The notes under the pieces are model-generated. The model was not told where the DNA came from, ran no database searches, and saw only the letters and a list, made by a program, of their open reading frames with translations. From contig QCVD01000004.1 of assembly GCA_003208835.1 (NCBI GenBank), positions 1 to 64,000 on the forward strand: a stretch of 64,000 nucleotides of DNA, in the 5' to 3' direction. Each line of letters opens with the position of its first letter. Within the stretch, counting starts at the first letter, position 1. Shown here piece after piece: positions 22,388 through 30,773 of this stretch. The stretch comes from Synechococcus sp. AG-683-C23 (GTDB lineage Bacteria > Cyanobacteriota > Cyanobacteriia > PCC-6307 > Cyanobiaceae). The position numbers were made by a program, and so were the translations under genes.

Positions 22388-23122
22388 TTAAGCCTTCGCA
22401 ATAGAAGAGATCCGTCCACCCTGCTTCAGGATGCTCTGAATCGTTGCGGACATTGAGGTTTGACTCACAACCGACTTCTGGACTGCACGGCGGTTTGCAC
22501 CAATTTGTCGACCTGAAGTCCATATGATTCTGAGCGCATTGGCATTGCCGACGCTCTTGCGATCAATGATGCTCGGTGCACTCCCTGTTGTAAGGCTGCT
22601 AAGCAGTTTTGATCCTTTTTCGGCACCATCAAAACCTGCATAGCCTGCGTCAACAGCTGCAGCACGTGGAAAATTGACCGCTCGGCCACCGGTAAGGGTC
22701 TGGGTTGAGCGATTAGAGGGCACTTGATCTACGCCGAAGACCCTTAGGTATTCCTCGCTGTAGGTGTAGCTTGCAATTTCTGCTTCGTAGCCATGTTCGT
22801 TCATTAATCGAACGTGGGACATCAACTCCGCTTGGTCATGGGGAGTACGTCCTAGCAGGTGCTTGAAATTGAGCTCAACAAAGCGGTAAGGACTGTTTGG
22901 TTCGAGAAACAGCTTTCTGTAGGTTTCTGACTGAGCCAATGCAGTGACAAAACCTTGAACGGTAAGGTCGCCGTTCATGAACAAAGCTTCTAGAGATTGA
23001 TTGATATCAAGCTCCATTAGATGACGGTTGCCAAATACCTGTTTGTAGACCGACTGAATCACCTCTTTGGCATGGCCAAGGTCAGTGTTGGCCGGGGCGA
23101 CCAGTGTTTTGGTTTCGATCAT
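22388..23122 (-). CDS. cpeE: CpeE, phycoerythrin I rod linker
   Basis: This protein (about 244 residues from the ATG at 23122; open from 23164) has one REP linker domain at about residues 12-140 (VIQSVYKQVFGNRHLMELD, LTVQGFVTALAQSETYRK, FVELNFKHLLGRTPHDQAE) and a C-terminal CpcD-like domain (LRIIWTSGRQIGANR, ILKQGGRISSIAK). It joins PE-I hexamers in the rod. It is the third linker of the cpeC-mpeD-cpeE series. Confidence 0.9.
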   Translation of the reverse strand: MIETKTLVAPANTDLGHAKEVIQSVYKQVFGNRHLMELDINQSLEALFMNGDLTVQGFVTALAQSETYRKLFLEPNSPYRFVELNFKHLLGRTPHDQAELMSHVRLMNEHGYEAEIASYTYSEEYLRVFGVDQVPSNRSTQTLTGGRAVNFPRAAAVDAGYAGFDGAEKGSKLLSSLTTGSAPSIIDRKSVGNANALRIIWTSGRQIGANRRAVQKSVVSQTSMSATIQSILKQGGRISSIAKA

Positions 23123-23208
23123 TGTTGTGTGATGGGGGAAAGAGTGTTTGCTTTTGTCCCCCATCCAGTTGGGGGGCTATCGAATGAAATTCAATATCAA
23201 CGACCGAG

Positions 23209-24849
23209 TTACATCACTTCAGTGATGGAGACAATTTTGCCGCCGCGAGCATGGATGTATTTCATCTGGCTCGACATGTCTTTGCCAGATACCAAATAGG
23301 TGTTGCCAGCGGTGCGTTGGCGTCCACGTGCTGCTTGAGCGCCCACCACAATGCGGAAACGCTTTTTGGTGGGATCTGGTGCACCAGATTGAGTTCCTGT
23401 GCGGTTGATCCGTGTTGTGGTCGAGCTCCAGCCACCCGGAACCATGCCAGTGGCAACGGACCTTACGAGCGAAGAACTGGTTTGAACGGTGTCGCTGGCA
23501 GCGAAGCCTTCAGCCAGTTTGAGGTGACGGTTAAAGGCCACTTGAGACCGTCCGTTCTCCGACAGAATTCGGGCGAAGGGAACTGTGTCTTCACCGAAGG
23601 TGCTTTGGTATTCCTCGCAATCGACGTAACTTGCGATTTCTGCGTCGTAGCCACCATCAGCCAGGATTTTGGTGTGCTCACTGATTTCAGCTTGCGACTT
23701 CGGAGCCCGACCCAGGAAGTGCTTGAAGTTCAATTCGATGAAACGATATGGCGCATTTGTTTCAAAGAAACGGCGCTTGTATTCAGCTGACAATCCAATG
23801 GCACGGACAAATTCACGGGTGCTCAAGTAGCCGTCGATGAACCTGCTTTCCGCTGAGATGGCACGCTCAAACTCCATCAGATGGGGGTTCCCCATCACTT
23901 GCTTGTAGGAAGCGCGAATCAATGCCGCGAGCTGATCTGGGCTGTCTCCAGGACAGCGTTGGAATGTTTCCTGTTCACGCTGGCCTAACCCGAAGTAAAC
24001 ATACGAGTCACCGCGCATGGGCGCACTGTCCTTGCCACTGGTGATACCAGGAGCTTTGCTCGGGATACGACCGCTGAAGCTTGCAGATGGGCGTATTCCA
24101 AACGGTTGCGATGGGACGCTGATCCGAGGGGCCATTCCGCGGCCAAGGCTTGTTGTAAGTGCACTGCCTGCTCCGCGCGCACTGTCGCTTCCAGCAAAGC
24201 TCTTCTGAAGAGCCGCCAGCATTGGGAAGGCAGCGGTTGCGAGATCTGCGGGGGAGCTCCATGAACGTGCATAAGGAACCACGTTGTCCCCAAACACTTC
24301 GAGGTATTCGGCTGAATCGACGATGCTGTCGATCACAGCTGCTTGACCGTGTTCTGCTTGCAGGGAAATTTTTGCCGACATCTCTGCTTGGGAGTGCGGT
24401 GCGCGCCCTAGCAAGTGTTTGAAGTTCAGCTCAATGCCGCGCTGAGGGGCAACGGATAAGAAGAAACGACTTTTGTAAAAGCTGGATTTCGCTAGCCCGC
24501 GAATGAAATTTCGAACATCGAGGTCTCCGTTACACAGTTGAGCTTCAAGCTCTGTGGAACGCTCGAAGTCCATCACATGGGCATTACCAAAGACTTGTCG
24601 GTATGCGGCAGAGATGACGTCATTCAGCGATGCCGAGTCATCGGGGCTGTAGCACTCTGCGGTGACGCGGTGAGGGCAATCTGCATGACTGCGAGGTCCT
24701 ACCCCGATGGCCATTTGATCGCATGATTGCTTGAGGAACTCGCCAATCGTGAGAGCAGGTTTCTTGCTAACGCCTTTGCGCTCAAAGCTGACGGGGTTGT
24801 TCCATTTGGTTTCTGCGCCGAATCCGGTTGAGGCTTGATTTGTGTCCAT
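23209..24849 (-). CDS. mpeD: MpeD, double-domain phycoerythrin linker (MpeC-like + CpeD-like fusion)
   Basis: This linker is 546 residues, close to the 548 of the described MpeD. The N-terminal half is MpeC-like, with a REP domain at about 70-205 and Cys43 in LKQSCDQMAIGVGPR aligning with the PUB-bearing Cys of MpeC. The C-terminal half is CpeD-like, with a second REP domain at about 315-445 and a CpcD domain at 496-545 (FRIVVGAQAARGRQR, GGKIVSITEVM). It probably bridges PE-I and PE-II discs. It takes the place of cpeD in the freshwater cpeCDESTR order. Confidence 0.93.
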   Translation of the reverse strand: MDTNQASTGFGAETKWNNPVSFERKGVSKKPALTIGEFLKQSCDQMAIGVGPRSHADCPHRVTAECYSPDDSASLNDVISAAYRQVFGNAHVMDFERSTELEAQLCNGDLDVRNFIRGLAKSSFYKSRFFLSVAPQRGIELNFKHLLGRAPHSQAEMSAKISLQAEHGQAAVIDSIVDSAEYLEVFGDNVVPYARSWSSPADLATAAFPMLAALQKSFAGSDSARGAGSALTTSLGRGMAPRISVPSQPFGIRPSASFSGRIPSKAPGITSGKDSAPMRGDSYVYFGLGQREQETFQRCPGDSPDQLAALIRASYKQVMGNPHLMEFERAISAESRFIDGYLSTREFVRAIGLSAEYKRRFFETNAPYRFIELNFKHFLGRAPKSQAEISEHTKILADGGYDAEIASYVDCEEYQSTFGEDTVPFARILSENGRSQVAFNRHLKLAEGFAASDTVQTSSSLVRSVATGMVPGGWSSTTTRINRTGTQSGAPDPTKKRFRIVVGAQAARGRQRTAGNTYLVSGKDMSSQMKYIHARGGKIVSITEVM

Positions 24850-24905
24850 GGGTTAGGTGTGTGGGAGGGAAAAAGAGGATGACGTCGAAGAATGTCCTGA
24901 ATCGC

Positions 24906-25790
24906 TTAGGTCACAGGTGTGATGCTTGCGATTTTTCCTCCTTCGCGGTGGATTCGAATGAATTGCTCTGAGAGCTTGTTAAACGGCACGTAAAAAACGC
25001 GGTTGCTGCGTACATAGCGGGAGATCCGGCGCACATTGTTTGCGCTGTATCCCGTCACTTCGACGCGATAGGTCATGCCTTCTTCGCCTGCACCCACGCC
25101 GAGTCGGGTTGGCGCGTCCTGCAGATTTGTGGAAGGGCGGAAACTCCAGCCAGAGGTTTCGCTGGAGGACGGTGGAATCACCGCAAGAGGGCGGTTTTGG
25201 TAAGCGGCACCACCAAGCTTGCTCTTGATGCCAGCGAGATCTCCTTTGAGACTGCTGCTGCTGTTACCGCGCAGTAACTGGAAGCTCCAGGTGAATTCCT
25301 GGAGTGTGGTGCAGCTTTCGGTTTTCCAGCCGCGTTGGTAGGGAACGATCCACTCGCCGAATGTGTTTTGGTAATCGGCGGAATCACAGAAGCTGTCGAT
25401 ATCAGCGTCGTAGCCCTTGGCGTCCAGCCGTTCGGAGTGGTCGCGCATTTCCTGGAAGTCGACAGGAGCACGTCCCATCAAGTGGCGGAAAGTTAACTCG
25501 ATGTAGCGGTAGCGAGCGCACGTTTCGAAGAAACGGCTTCGGTAGAGATCGCTCTTGGCGATGCGACGAACAAGTTCACGCACGCTGATTTCGCCAAGCT
25601 TGAACTGCGATTCGGCGACAACCTGACGCTCGCTTTCCATTACATAGGCGTTGCCAAGCACTTGCTTATAAACAGTGCGAATAATCTGCTCTTTTTTGGC
25701 GTCTTCATCACCCGGAAGCAGTTCTAGTGGCGCTTCACTCTCTTCGGAGAAGCGTTCTACCCCCAGAAGCGAGGCAGGACCGAAAGGCAT
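24906..25790 (-). CDS. cpeC: CpeC, phycoerythrin I rod linker
   Basis: This 294-residue protein starts MPFGPASLLGVERFSEES, the classical CpcC/CpeC N-terminus. The REP domain is at about 30-160 (IIRTVYKQVLGNAYVMESE, ISVRELVRRIAKSDLYRSRFF, YIELTFRHLMGRAPVDF) and the CpcD domain at the C-terminus (YRVEVTGYSANNVRRISR, FYVPFNKLSEQFIRIHREGG). It should link the first PE-I disc to phycocyanin. It is the first gene of the cpeC-mpeD-cpeE-orf-cpeS-cpeT-cpeR series. Confidence 0.93.
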   Translation of the reverse strand: MPFGPASLLGVERFSEESEAPLELLPGDEDAKKEQIIRTVYKQVLGNAYVMESERQVVAESQFKLGEISVRELVRRIAKSDLYRSRFFETCARYRYIELTFRHLMGRAPVDFQEMRDHSERLDAKGYDADIDSFCDSADYQNTFGEWIVPYQRGWKTESCTTLQEFTWSFQLLRGNSSSSLKGDLAGIKSKLGGAAYQNRPLAVIPPSSSETSGWSFRPSTNLQDAPTRLGVGAGEEGMTYRVEVTGYSANNVRRISRYVRSNRVFYVPFNKLSEQFIRIHREGGKIASITPVT

Positions 25791-25955
25791 GAATTTTCTC
25801 GCATTAGCACCAGGTAATACTCAGTCAGAACTGCTGATGTGGACCAGCTTCTTTATAAACCTCAATCAAGTGTTGCCAAGTGTTGCGTGACGCATCAATG
25901 TCTTGCCCTCGCAAGGGCTTTGGCTGCCTTTTCGGGGTGCGCGTTTTGAGACCGT

Positions 25956-26660
25956 TCAGCTGTGCGGGCTGCGGAGTGATTCCAAGCTGGTCCGTGTTGT
26001 GCCGCGTGTTAGTGGATTCCAGTGATCCAGTTCCAGCGCTGAGCGATTCAGCAAGTGCGTGATTTGTTCGTTCAAGCCCGAGCAATGGCTGAAATCAGCA
26101 CCTTTGATGGATTCAACGTTGTCTAGAGCAGCGTCTTGGAGATCTGCACCACGGAAATCGGCCAGATCAAGTTGGCTCGTGCCAAATCGGGTTGCACGGC
26201 ACATCGCACCCCTAAGAATGGCGAAACGAAGATCGGATCCAGCTAGAGATACACCATCGAGCAGTGCACCACTGAGGTCGGCACCGCTGAGGTAGGCCCC
26301 CATTAAGACAGCACCACGCAGATCAATTCCGCGCAGATCGGCATTATTCAGAAAGGCTCCGTTGAGCTTTGCGCCTGGGCCGACTGCCCCACTGTTGAAC
26401 AGATCAAAGCCCTCTGGAACTGTCGTTGCATGGTCAAAACGTGCAAGACGAAGGTCCGTCCCTTCCAATTGGCATCGACTTAGGTCGCAGCCTCGTAGAT
26501 CGCACCTGCACAAATTGGCGTTGCGTAGGTCTTGGGATCCAAGGTCTTGTTCACTCCAGTTGGCACCGCGTGCATCAATGCACTTGCGGTTGATTTGTTC
26601 TGGATGAACTGATTCTGGTGCAGCCCAGGTGCGCAGATTGAGAGGAACCGAACCCACCAT
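25956..26660 (-). CDS. Pentapeptide-repeat protein of the rod region
   Basis: This 234-residue protein has A(D/N)LXX repeats over residues 40-195 (DLRNANLCRCDLRGCDLS, NADLRGIDLRGAVLMGAYLSGADLSGALL), giving a right-handed quadrilateral beta-helix. It lies 7 bp after the cpcL-type gene on the same strand, so the two are probably co-transcribed. The function of this type in phycobilisome regions is not known; a scaffold role is a guess. Confidence 0.88.
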   Translation of the reverse strand: MVGSVPLNLRTWAAPESVHPEQINRKCIDARGANWSEQDLGSQDLRNANLCRCDLRGCDLSRCQLEGTDLRLARFDHATTVPEGFDLFNSGAVGPGAKLNGAFLNNADLRGIDLRGAVLMGAYLSGADLSGALLDGVSLAGSDLRFAILRGAMCRATRFGTSQLDLADFRGADLQDAALDNVESIKGADFSHCSGLNEQITHLLNRSALELDHWNPLTRGTTRTSLESLRSPHS

Positions 26661-26667
26661 CAGAACG

Positions 26668-27432
26668 TCAGCTGCGAACCATTGAGATTGCGATCGTAAT
26701 TAGCACCCTGGTGATCTCGAAGCCACCCACCAGGAAGAGGCCCAACCAGACTTTAAGCAGCCATGCAGGAGGTTGTCCGTTGACCCAAAGCGCCGAGGTT
26801 TGCAGTGTTTGGGTCTGCATATACGCGACCTGAGCACTGGGGGCTCTCTTTTGCAGAGAGTCGCGCCAGTCGGCTCCGTAGCGAGGGAAGCTTTGATAGA
26901 TCGGGATCTCGCCTAGTGAGCGTCCTGGCAGGACGCGGGACCGTTGCTGCGGCACAAGGTCGTAACCGAAGCAGCCCATGTATTCATCACTATTAAGGAG
27001 GGTGTCTACAAAGGTTGTGAACCCTTTCTCACCAATCACGATCGACCAGGCCAAGCGCTCAGCATCGCCATAGACGGAGCGGCCGAGCACACGCCCCACC
27101 ACTTGATCCACCATCCGGTAGTTCGAGCTGCATTGGTAATAGCCCTGCTGAAAACGTTCCGAGAGCAGCAGGCCTCGGATGAAATCTCTGGCCGTGATGT
27201 TGCCGCTTCTCAGCTGCGATTCCAGAAACGGGTCACGATCGCTTCGCATCGCATGGAAAAAGATCTGCTGATAGGCCTTTTCGATCAAGTCGTCGACGTC
27301 GGCGCGATAAGTATCTGCCCCGCCTGCAGACGAACCCGTCAGCTCTGTACGCACCGTGCTGCTGTCCCCAGCCAGATTGCTAACTCGTGCGTTCTGTGTT
27401 GTTAGGGGATACGCCTGTAGGGGCAGAGCCAT
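26668..27432 (-). CDS. cpcL: CpcL-type rod linker with C-terminal membrane helix (CpcG2-like)
   Basis: This 254-residue protein starts MALPLQAYPLTTQNARVSNLAG, the CpcG-type N-terminus. A REP linker domain covers about residues 45-170 (IEKAYQQIFFHAMRSDRDP, ITARDFIRGLLLSERF). The C-terminus is not the usual core-binding extension but a hydrophobic helix at about 222-250 (LLKVWLGLFLVGGFEITRVL). That is the CpcL architecture, which anchors rod-only phycobilisomes to the thylakoid near photosystem I. It is upstream of the pentapeptide gene. Confidence 0.85.
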   Translation of the reverse strand: MALPLQAYPLTTQNARVSNLAGDSSTVRTELTGSSAGGADTYRADVDDLIEKAYQQIFFHAMRSDRDPFLESQLRSGNITARDFIRGLLLSERFQQGYYQCSSNYRMVDQVVGRVLGRSVYGDAERLAWSIVIGEKGFTTFVDTLLNSDEYMGCFGYDLVPQQRSRVLPGRSLGEIPIYQSFPRYGADWRDSLQKRAPSAQVAYMQTQTLQTSALWVNGQPPAWLLKVWLGLFLVGGFEITRVLITIAISMVRS

Positions 27433-27504
27433 TGAAATACTGCTGGGTAGAAATACTTGGATTTGATCTTCCTTCCCTTTGTCGCAATCTGAACGTTTCT
27501 CGTA

Positions 27505-28077
27505 TCAGGTCTTAACTGCAGATTTGTTGAGTTCCTCCAAAAGATGGTCGAATGATTCGCTAAGGAGTTGATCTTCGGTTGGGCCCATAGCCTCCTGTCG
27601 AGTCAGGATTTTCAGCTGTGAGAGAGCGATATTCAGTCCTTCCAGCGGCACTCCGACGTGGGCATACAGAGCCCGCAAAGCGCCCATTCCGACTGGATCT
27701 GTGAACTGGGGGCGTCGGCATGCGAGGGCATAAACGATCACTCGAAAGAACTGCCAGCAGTCTCTCCAGCAGGCTTCAGCCCGCTCTGATGGAAACAGGG
27801 CACCCCCTGGTTGCACCAGATGCGGCTGTTCTCTCAAAAGGAAGTCGCGCGCTTGTTGCACCAATTGATTGGCTTTGTTCTGGAGATGCTCCGTGAGCTG
27901 ACCATCAACGTTGGAGGAGCTACAAATTTGTTGAATTTCTGTCGCTGATAGGGCACGTTTCTGCTCATCTGCGATCCGCAGAATCTGGCGATCACCAGCT
28001 GGTACAGAAGGGTCGTGCTGTATCCCCAACACTTGCGCCGATGCGATTAACTGCTTCAGCACCAGATCGTCCTGCAT
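27505..28077 (-). CDS. aplA: AplA-like allophycocyanin-like protein
   Basis: This 190-residue globin-fold phycobiliprotein homologue has SERAEACWRDCWQFFRVIVYALA aligning with the bilin-site segment [20 protein letters not shown] of the beta subunits, which places Cys103 at the Cys82/84 position. It is divergent from true rod proteins and lacks the second cysteine. AplA proteins carry a bilin but are not structural rod components, and their role is unsettled. It is 9 bp from the next small gene. Confidence 0.75.
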   Translation of the reverse strand: MQDDLVLKQLIASAQVLGIQHDPSVPAGDRQILRIADEQKRALSATEIQQICSSSNVDGQLTEHLQNKANQLVQQARDFLLREQPHLVQPGGALFPSERAEACWRDCWQFFRVIVYALACRRPQFTDPVGMGALRALYAHVGVPLEGLNIALSQLKILTRQEAMGPTEDQLLSESFDHLLEELNKSAVKT

Positions 28078-28086
28078 GGTCTTTGG

Positions 28087-28512
28087 TTAGGACTTAAAGG
28101 ATGCGACTGGAGTGGCAATGAGGCCACCTTGCCGTTCCAGATAAAAAGCCCACACAAGGTTTTCCCCTAAGCCTGGGCATTTCTCGATCGCGATTTGAGC
28201 CACTTCACTGGGCGATCCCATGGACTGCAGTAGATGCTGCGCTTCAGTTGAAGAGTTAATTGTGGTGCCGCGGATGGCGGAGCCCACGACCCAGGTGAGC
28301 GTTGTGTCGATGAGATCGCCTGTATTGTCTGCGCAGGCCAGCAAAAGGTTGGCAGGACTGGCGATTTGTTCGAATGTTTCCTGCCAGAGATGAATGTTTT
28401 CGTCCCGCAAGTTGATGCGAAAGCAGTCAGGACCTATCGGGAAACTCAGCTCTCCGCTGGCATTGGCATGCTGTTGAAGTGCCTCGATTCTTGGATCCGC
28501 GAGACAACTCAT
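28087..28512 (-). CDS. Conserved unknown protein upstream of aplA
   Basis: This protein is about 141 residues from MSCLADPRIEALQQHANAS (open from 28518). It contains CFRINLRDENIHLWQETFEQIASPANLLLACADN and LGENLVWAFYLERQGG. No known motif or membrane segment is visible. It lies 9 bp upstream of aplA on the same strand and probably shares its transcript with aplA. Confidence 0.7.
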   Translation of the reverse strand: MSCLADPRIEALQQHANASGELSFPIGPDCFRINLRDENIHLWQETFEQIASPANLLLACADNTGDLIDTTLTWVVGSAIRGTTINSSTEAQHLLQSMGSPSEVAQIAIEKCPGLGENLVWAFYLERQGGLIATPVASFKS

Positions 28513-28518
28513 CCGCAA

Positions 28519-28828
28519 TAACCAGTAATGGTCAATTTAACCAGTGTTGCGGGTCTCTCTTTTGAATTCGCAACTGCGGCGGGTAAGCCCTGTTTTGACA
28601 ATCGATTCGATAGGTATGGCTGCGGGGAAGACCGCTTGCCGCGATTGGATATTGCCACTTCAGAGGGTGCTCGATTGATGCAATTGATTGAAAAACGATG
28701 TTAGATATTTTAAGAGGTTGAAAATGGCCAGTAAGAATTCATGATGTGATGAAAATGCCCGAATAAGTTTTTAGATCGATTTGGAAAAATTTTAACTCGC
28801 TTTGGCGCATCGACTAGTATAAGAGTAA
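28519..28828. other. Junction between rod region and CA4 island
   Basis: These 310 bp hold no coding sequence that I can support. Base composition shifts to AT-rich toward mpeZ, which marks the left border of the acclimation island. The promoter of the 28.5-kb gene is probably here. Confidence 0.5.
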
Positions 28829-30055
28829 TCATTCGTTTGATATTTGTTGCCTGTCAATCATTCGAGCAAAGACTTGTTGGCAAGACCATCGCAGGGGCTC
28901 CCAATGTGCAGTATTTGACAGTTCATAAATAAGCTCTAGTTGATCATAAAGTTCTAATTTTAAACAGGCCCAAGCCGCCGCAACCCTCGACTTTGTATAT
29001 TGCGGCGTTGTTTCTGCAAGAGCTGATCTAACCAAGTAGCTTTTCTCCGAAAATTCTCTTAGTCCAACAATGCATGTGAGGTAATAGTGCGTTACATAGT
29101 CTGACCAAAGCCGATCTTCCATGCTGTTAATGATCTTGAGGCAAAGTTCTGAATCCAGAGTCATCAAACTCAATGCAGCCCCATATTGAATGGCCTCATC
29201 TCGATGACTGAGGCATCGCTCGATCTCCTCTGGATCAAGACTGCACTGCCATTCAGTTCTAATATTTAGACGCTGTGGATTATCTATTAGAAGCAATTCA
29301 AGCTGTTCATTCAATTGTTTCCTCTGCTGAGGATGCTGATGATTAATGATTTGAAAACAACTGTTCGCCCTTAGTGATATCGAGATTGGTGCTTGTACCA
29401 AGGTGGCTATTCGACTCGGATCTCTTGCATCACCTAAATCAATGACTGCTGAACGTCTTTTGCCTGCAGTGAGGTTTGATAACTGTGTTTCAAGTTGGTC
29501 TAATAAATGATTTTTTCCATAAAGCTTTGCTTGGTAAGCTCTTGCTGCACCAGCGATTAAGGCATGTTCATGATCGCAAAGTTCATATATAGCTTTTTCG
29601 GCTTTTAAATGTTTGATGCCGAGCCTCGTGTGTGCTTGAATAACAGCACGAACTTGTGTACATTCTCCGTCCAAGAGTGATAAAAGTAGTTCTCTATCTT
29701 CCTCAGTGGGATCCCAATTTATACGTATTAATGCATAAATGGAATTGATTACTGCCTCAGTATCACTACAGTGTAAAACGTCGACTAAGGCGGGTATTGC
29801 CCTTTTATCCTTTCGTCTTCCAAGTGATTCAATTGCTTTTCTACGGGTAATGCGATCATACAATTCTTCGATTTTAAGATTACTAGTTGCCATCAACAGT
29901 GCATCTAGTGATTCTTTGCTATCACTTAATCCAAGTCGAGTGGCGGCGAAATAACGATCTGCAGGCCTCTGAAGGCTCGATGTCTGAGCCATCAAAAGGG
30001 ATAATGCTGTTTGCTCGCTTATTCCTTCGACCAGAACATCAAATCGTTCAGCCAT
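28829..30055 (-). CDS. mpeZ: MpeZ, phycoerythrobilin lyase-isomerase of the CA4-A island
   Basis: This 408-residue HEAT-repeat lyase (MAERFDVLVEGISEQTALSL, RRKAIESLGRRKDKRAIPALVDVL, PQYTKSRVAAAWACLKLEL) is a close paralogue of MpeY. In blue light MpeZ attaches and isomerises PEB to PUB at Cys83 of MpeA, replacing MpeY activity. It lies downstream of fciB and fciC on the same strand. The CA4-B relative MpeW cannot be excluded on sequence alone, but fciC beside it points to CA4-A and therefore MpeZ. Confidence 0.82.
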   Translation of the reverse strand: MAERFDVLVEGISEQTALSLLMAQTSSLQRPADRYFAATRLGLSDSKESLDALLMATSNLKIEELYDRITRRKAIESLGRRKDKRAIPALVDVLHCSDTEAVINSIYALIRINWDPTEEDRELLLSLLDGECTQVRAVIQAHTRLGIKHLKAEKAIYELCDHEHALIAGAARAYQAKLYGKNHLLDQLETQLSNLTAGKRRSAVIDLGDARDPSRIATLVQAPISISLRANSCFQIINHQHPQQRKQLNEQLELLLIDNPQRLNIRTEWQCSLDPEEIERCLSHRDEAIQYGAALSLMTLDSELCLKIINSMEDRLWSDYVTHYYLTCIVGLREFSEKSYLVRSALAETTPQYTKSRVAAAWACLKLELYDQLELIYELSNTAHWEPLRWSCQQVFARMIDRQQISNE

Positions 30056-30378
30056 CTTGATGCCGCAAAGCGATATAAAATATAAATCAATACCACTTAT
30101 AATGCTGAGCTATTTACATATAGTATTTCCTCTATTCGCAAATTCGAATTCTGTAGCCCTGCGGAAGCACTTTCTTTTTTTTCATATTGAGTAGTCTATG
30201 CGCTTCATTTTGCACAAATGTAAAAAGCATCATTAGCATCCTGCATAATCTCTAATGGCGGATACGCACGAATTACTGTCGTACAGTCTGCCCCATACTT
30301 GTTGTCGTACAGATTATATTAATCGCGAAAACTAAATAAGATGGCGAACAAAGAGAATTTTGAATAATTGATCGCTAC
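30056..30378 (-). promoter_or_regulatory. mpeZ upstream region with a repeated TGTCGTACAG element
   Basis: These 323 bp are non-coding. The 10-mer TGTCGTACAG occurs at 30277-30286 and again at 30303-30312 on the plus strand, 26 bp apart. The first copy extends to the palindrome ACTGT-CGT-ACAGT. They lie 222-257 bp upstream of the mpeZ start and downstream of fciC. Spaced copies of one word suit an AraC-type or ribbon-helix-helix regulator (inference). Confidence 0.5.
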
Positions 30379-30546
30379 TTATTTTTCCCTTTTGTCGATC
30401 AATTCGATAAGATGTGCGTCATGCTTATCACAAAAATCAGCTACGCATTGCCTTAAGATATGACCAATGGATACTGACTCTGTATAACAAAGAAGTTTGA
30501 GCTTTCTGTGAAGCTCATCACTTAGCTCGAACGTCACTCTCTTCAT
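30379..30546 (-). CDS. fciC: FciC-like small ribbon-helix-helix regulator (55 aa)
   Basis: An ATG at 30546 opens a 55-residue frame to TAA at 30379. It begins MKRVTFELSDELHRKLKLLC, continues with SVSIGHILRQCVADF and ends LIELIDKREK. A beta strand (RVTFEL) followed by two helices is the Arc/CopG ribbon-helix-helix fold, a dimeric DNA binder. A third small regulator, fciC, is described for CA4-A islands next to fciA, fciB and mpeZ; position and size fit. The symbol is assigned by context, not by alignment. Confidence 0.75.
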   Translation of the reverse strand: MKRVTFELSDELHRKLKLLCYTESVSIGHILRQCVADFCDKHDAHLIELIDKREK

Positions 30547-30637
30547 TGTTTTTTTCAGGAAGGCGTGGAAACGATCAACTGTTTCCCGATGAATGTTGCC
30601 CTCATTTTACTTTCTTTGATAAGAAATGGATACTGCG

Positions 30638-30655
30638 TCAGGAAAGTTAACCTGA
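30638..30655. promoter_or_regulatory. Inverted repeat upstream of fciC
   Basis: TCAGG-AAAGTTAA-CCTGA is an 18-bp inverted repeat 92 bp upstream of the fciC start, between fciB and fciC. It contains GTTAA, as does the palindrome upstream of fciA. It could be an operator for one of the island regulators; by-eye evidence only. Confidence 0.3.
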
Positions 30656-30773
30656 TCTAGGCGTTGGTTGTATATGGCACGTTGGCTACTCTCCTAATCG
30701 TTCCAGTCCTGACTCGAGAGAGCCCCGCAATTCCTAATGTCCGCCTTGGATTAAGAGCATAGAGGCGCTAATG

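Noticed and set aside
23251-23790. 179-residue plus-strand ORF inside mpeD
   Set aside because: It lies wholly antisense to a well-supported linker gene and has no protein-like features.
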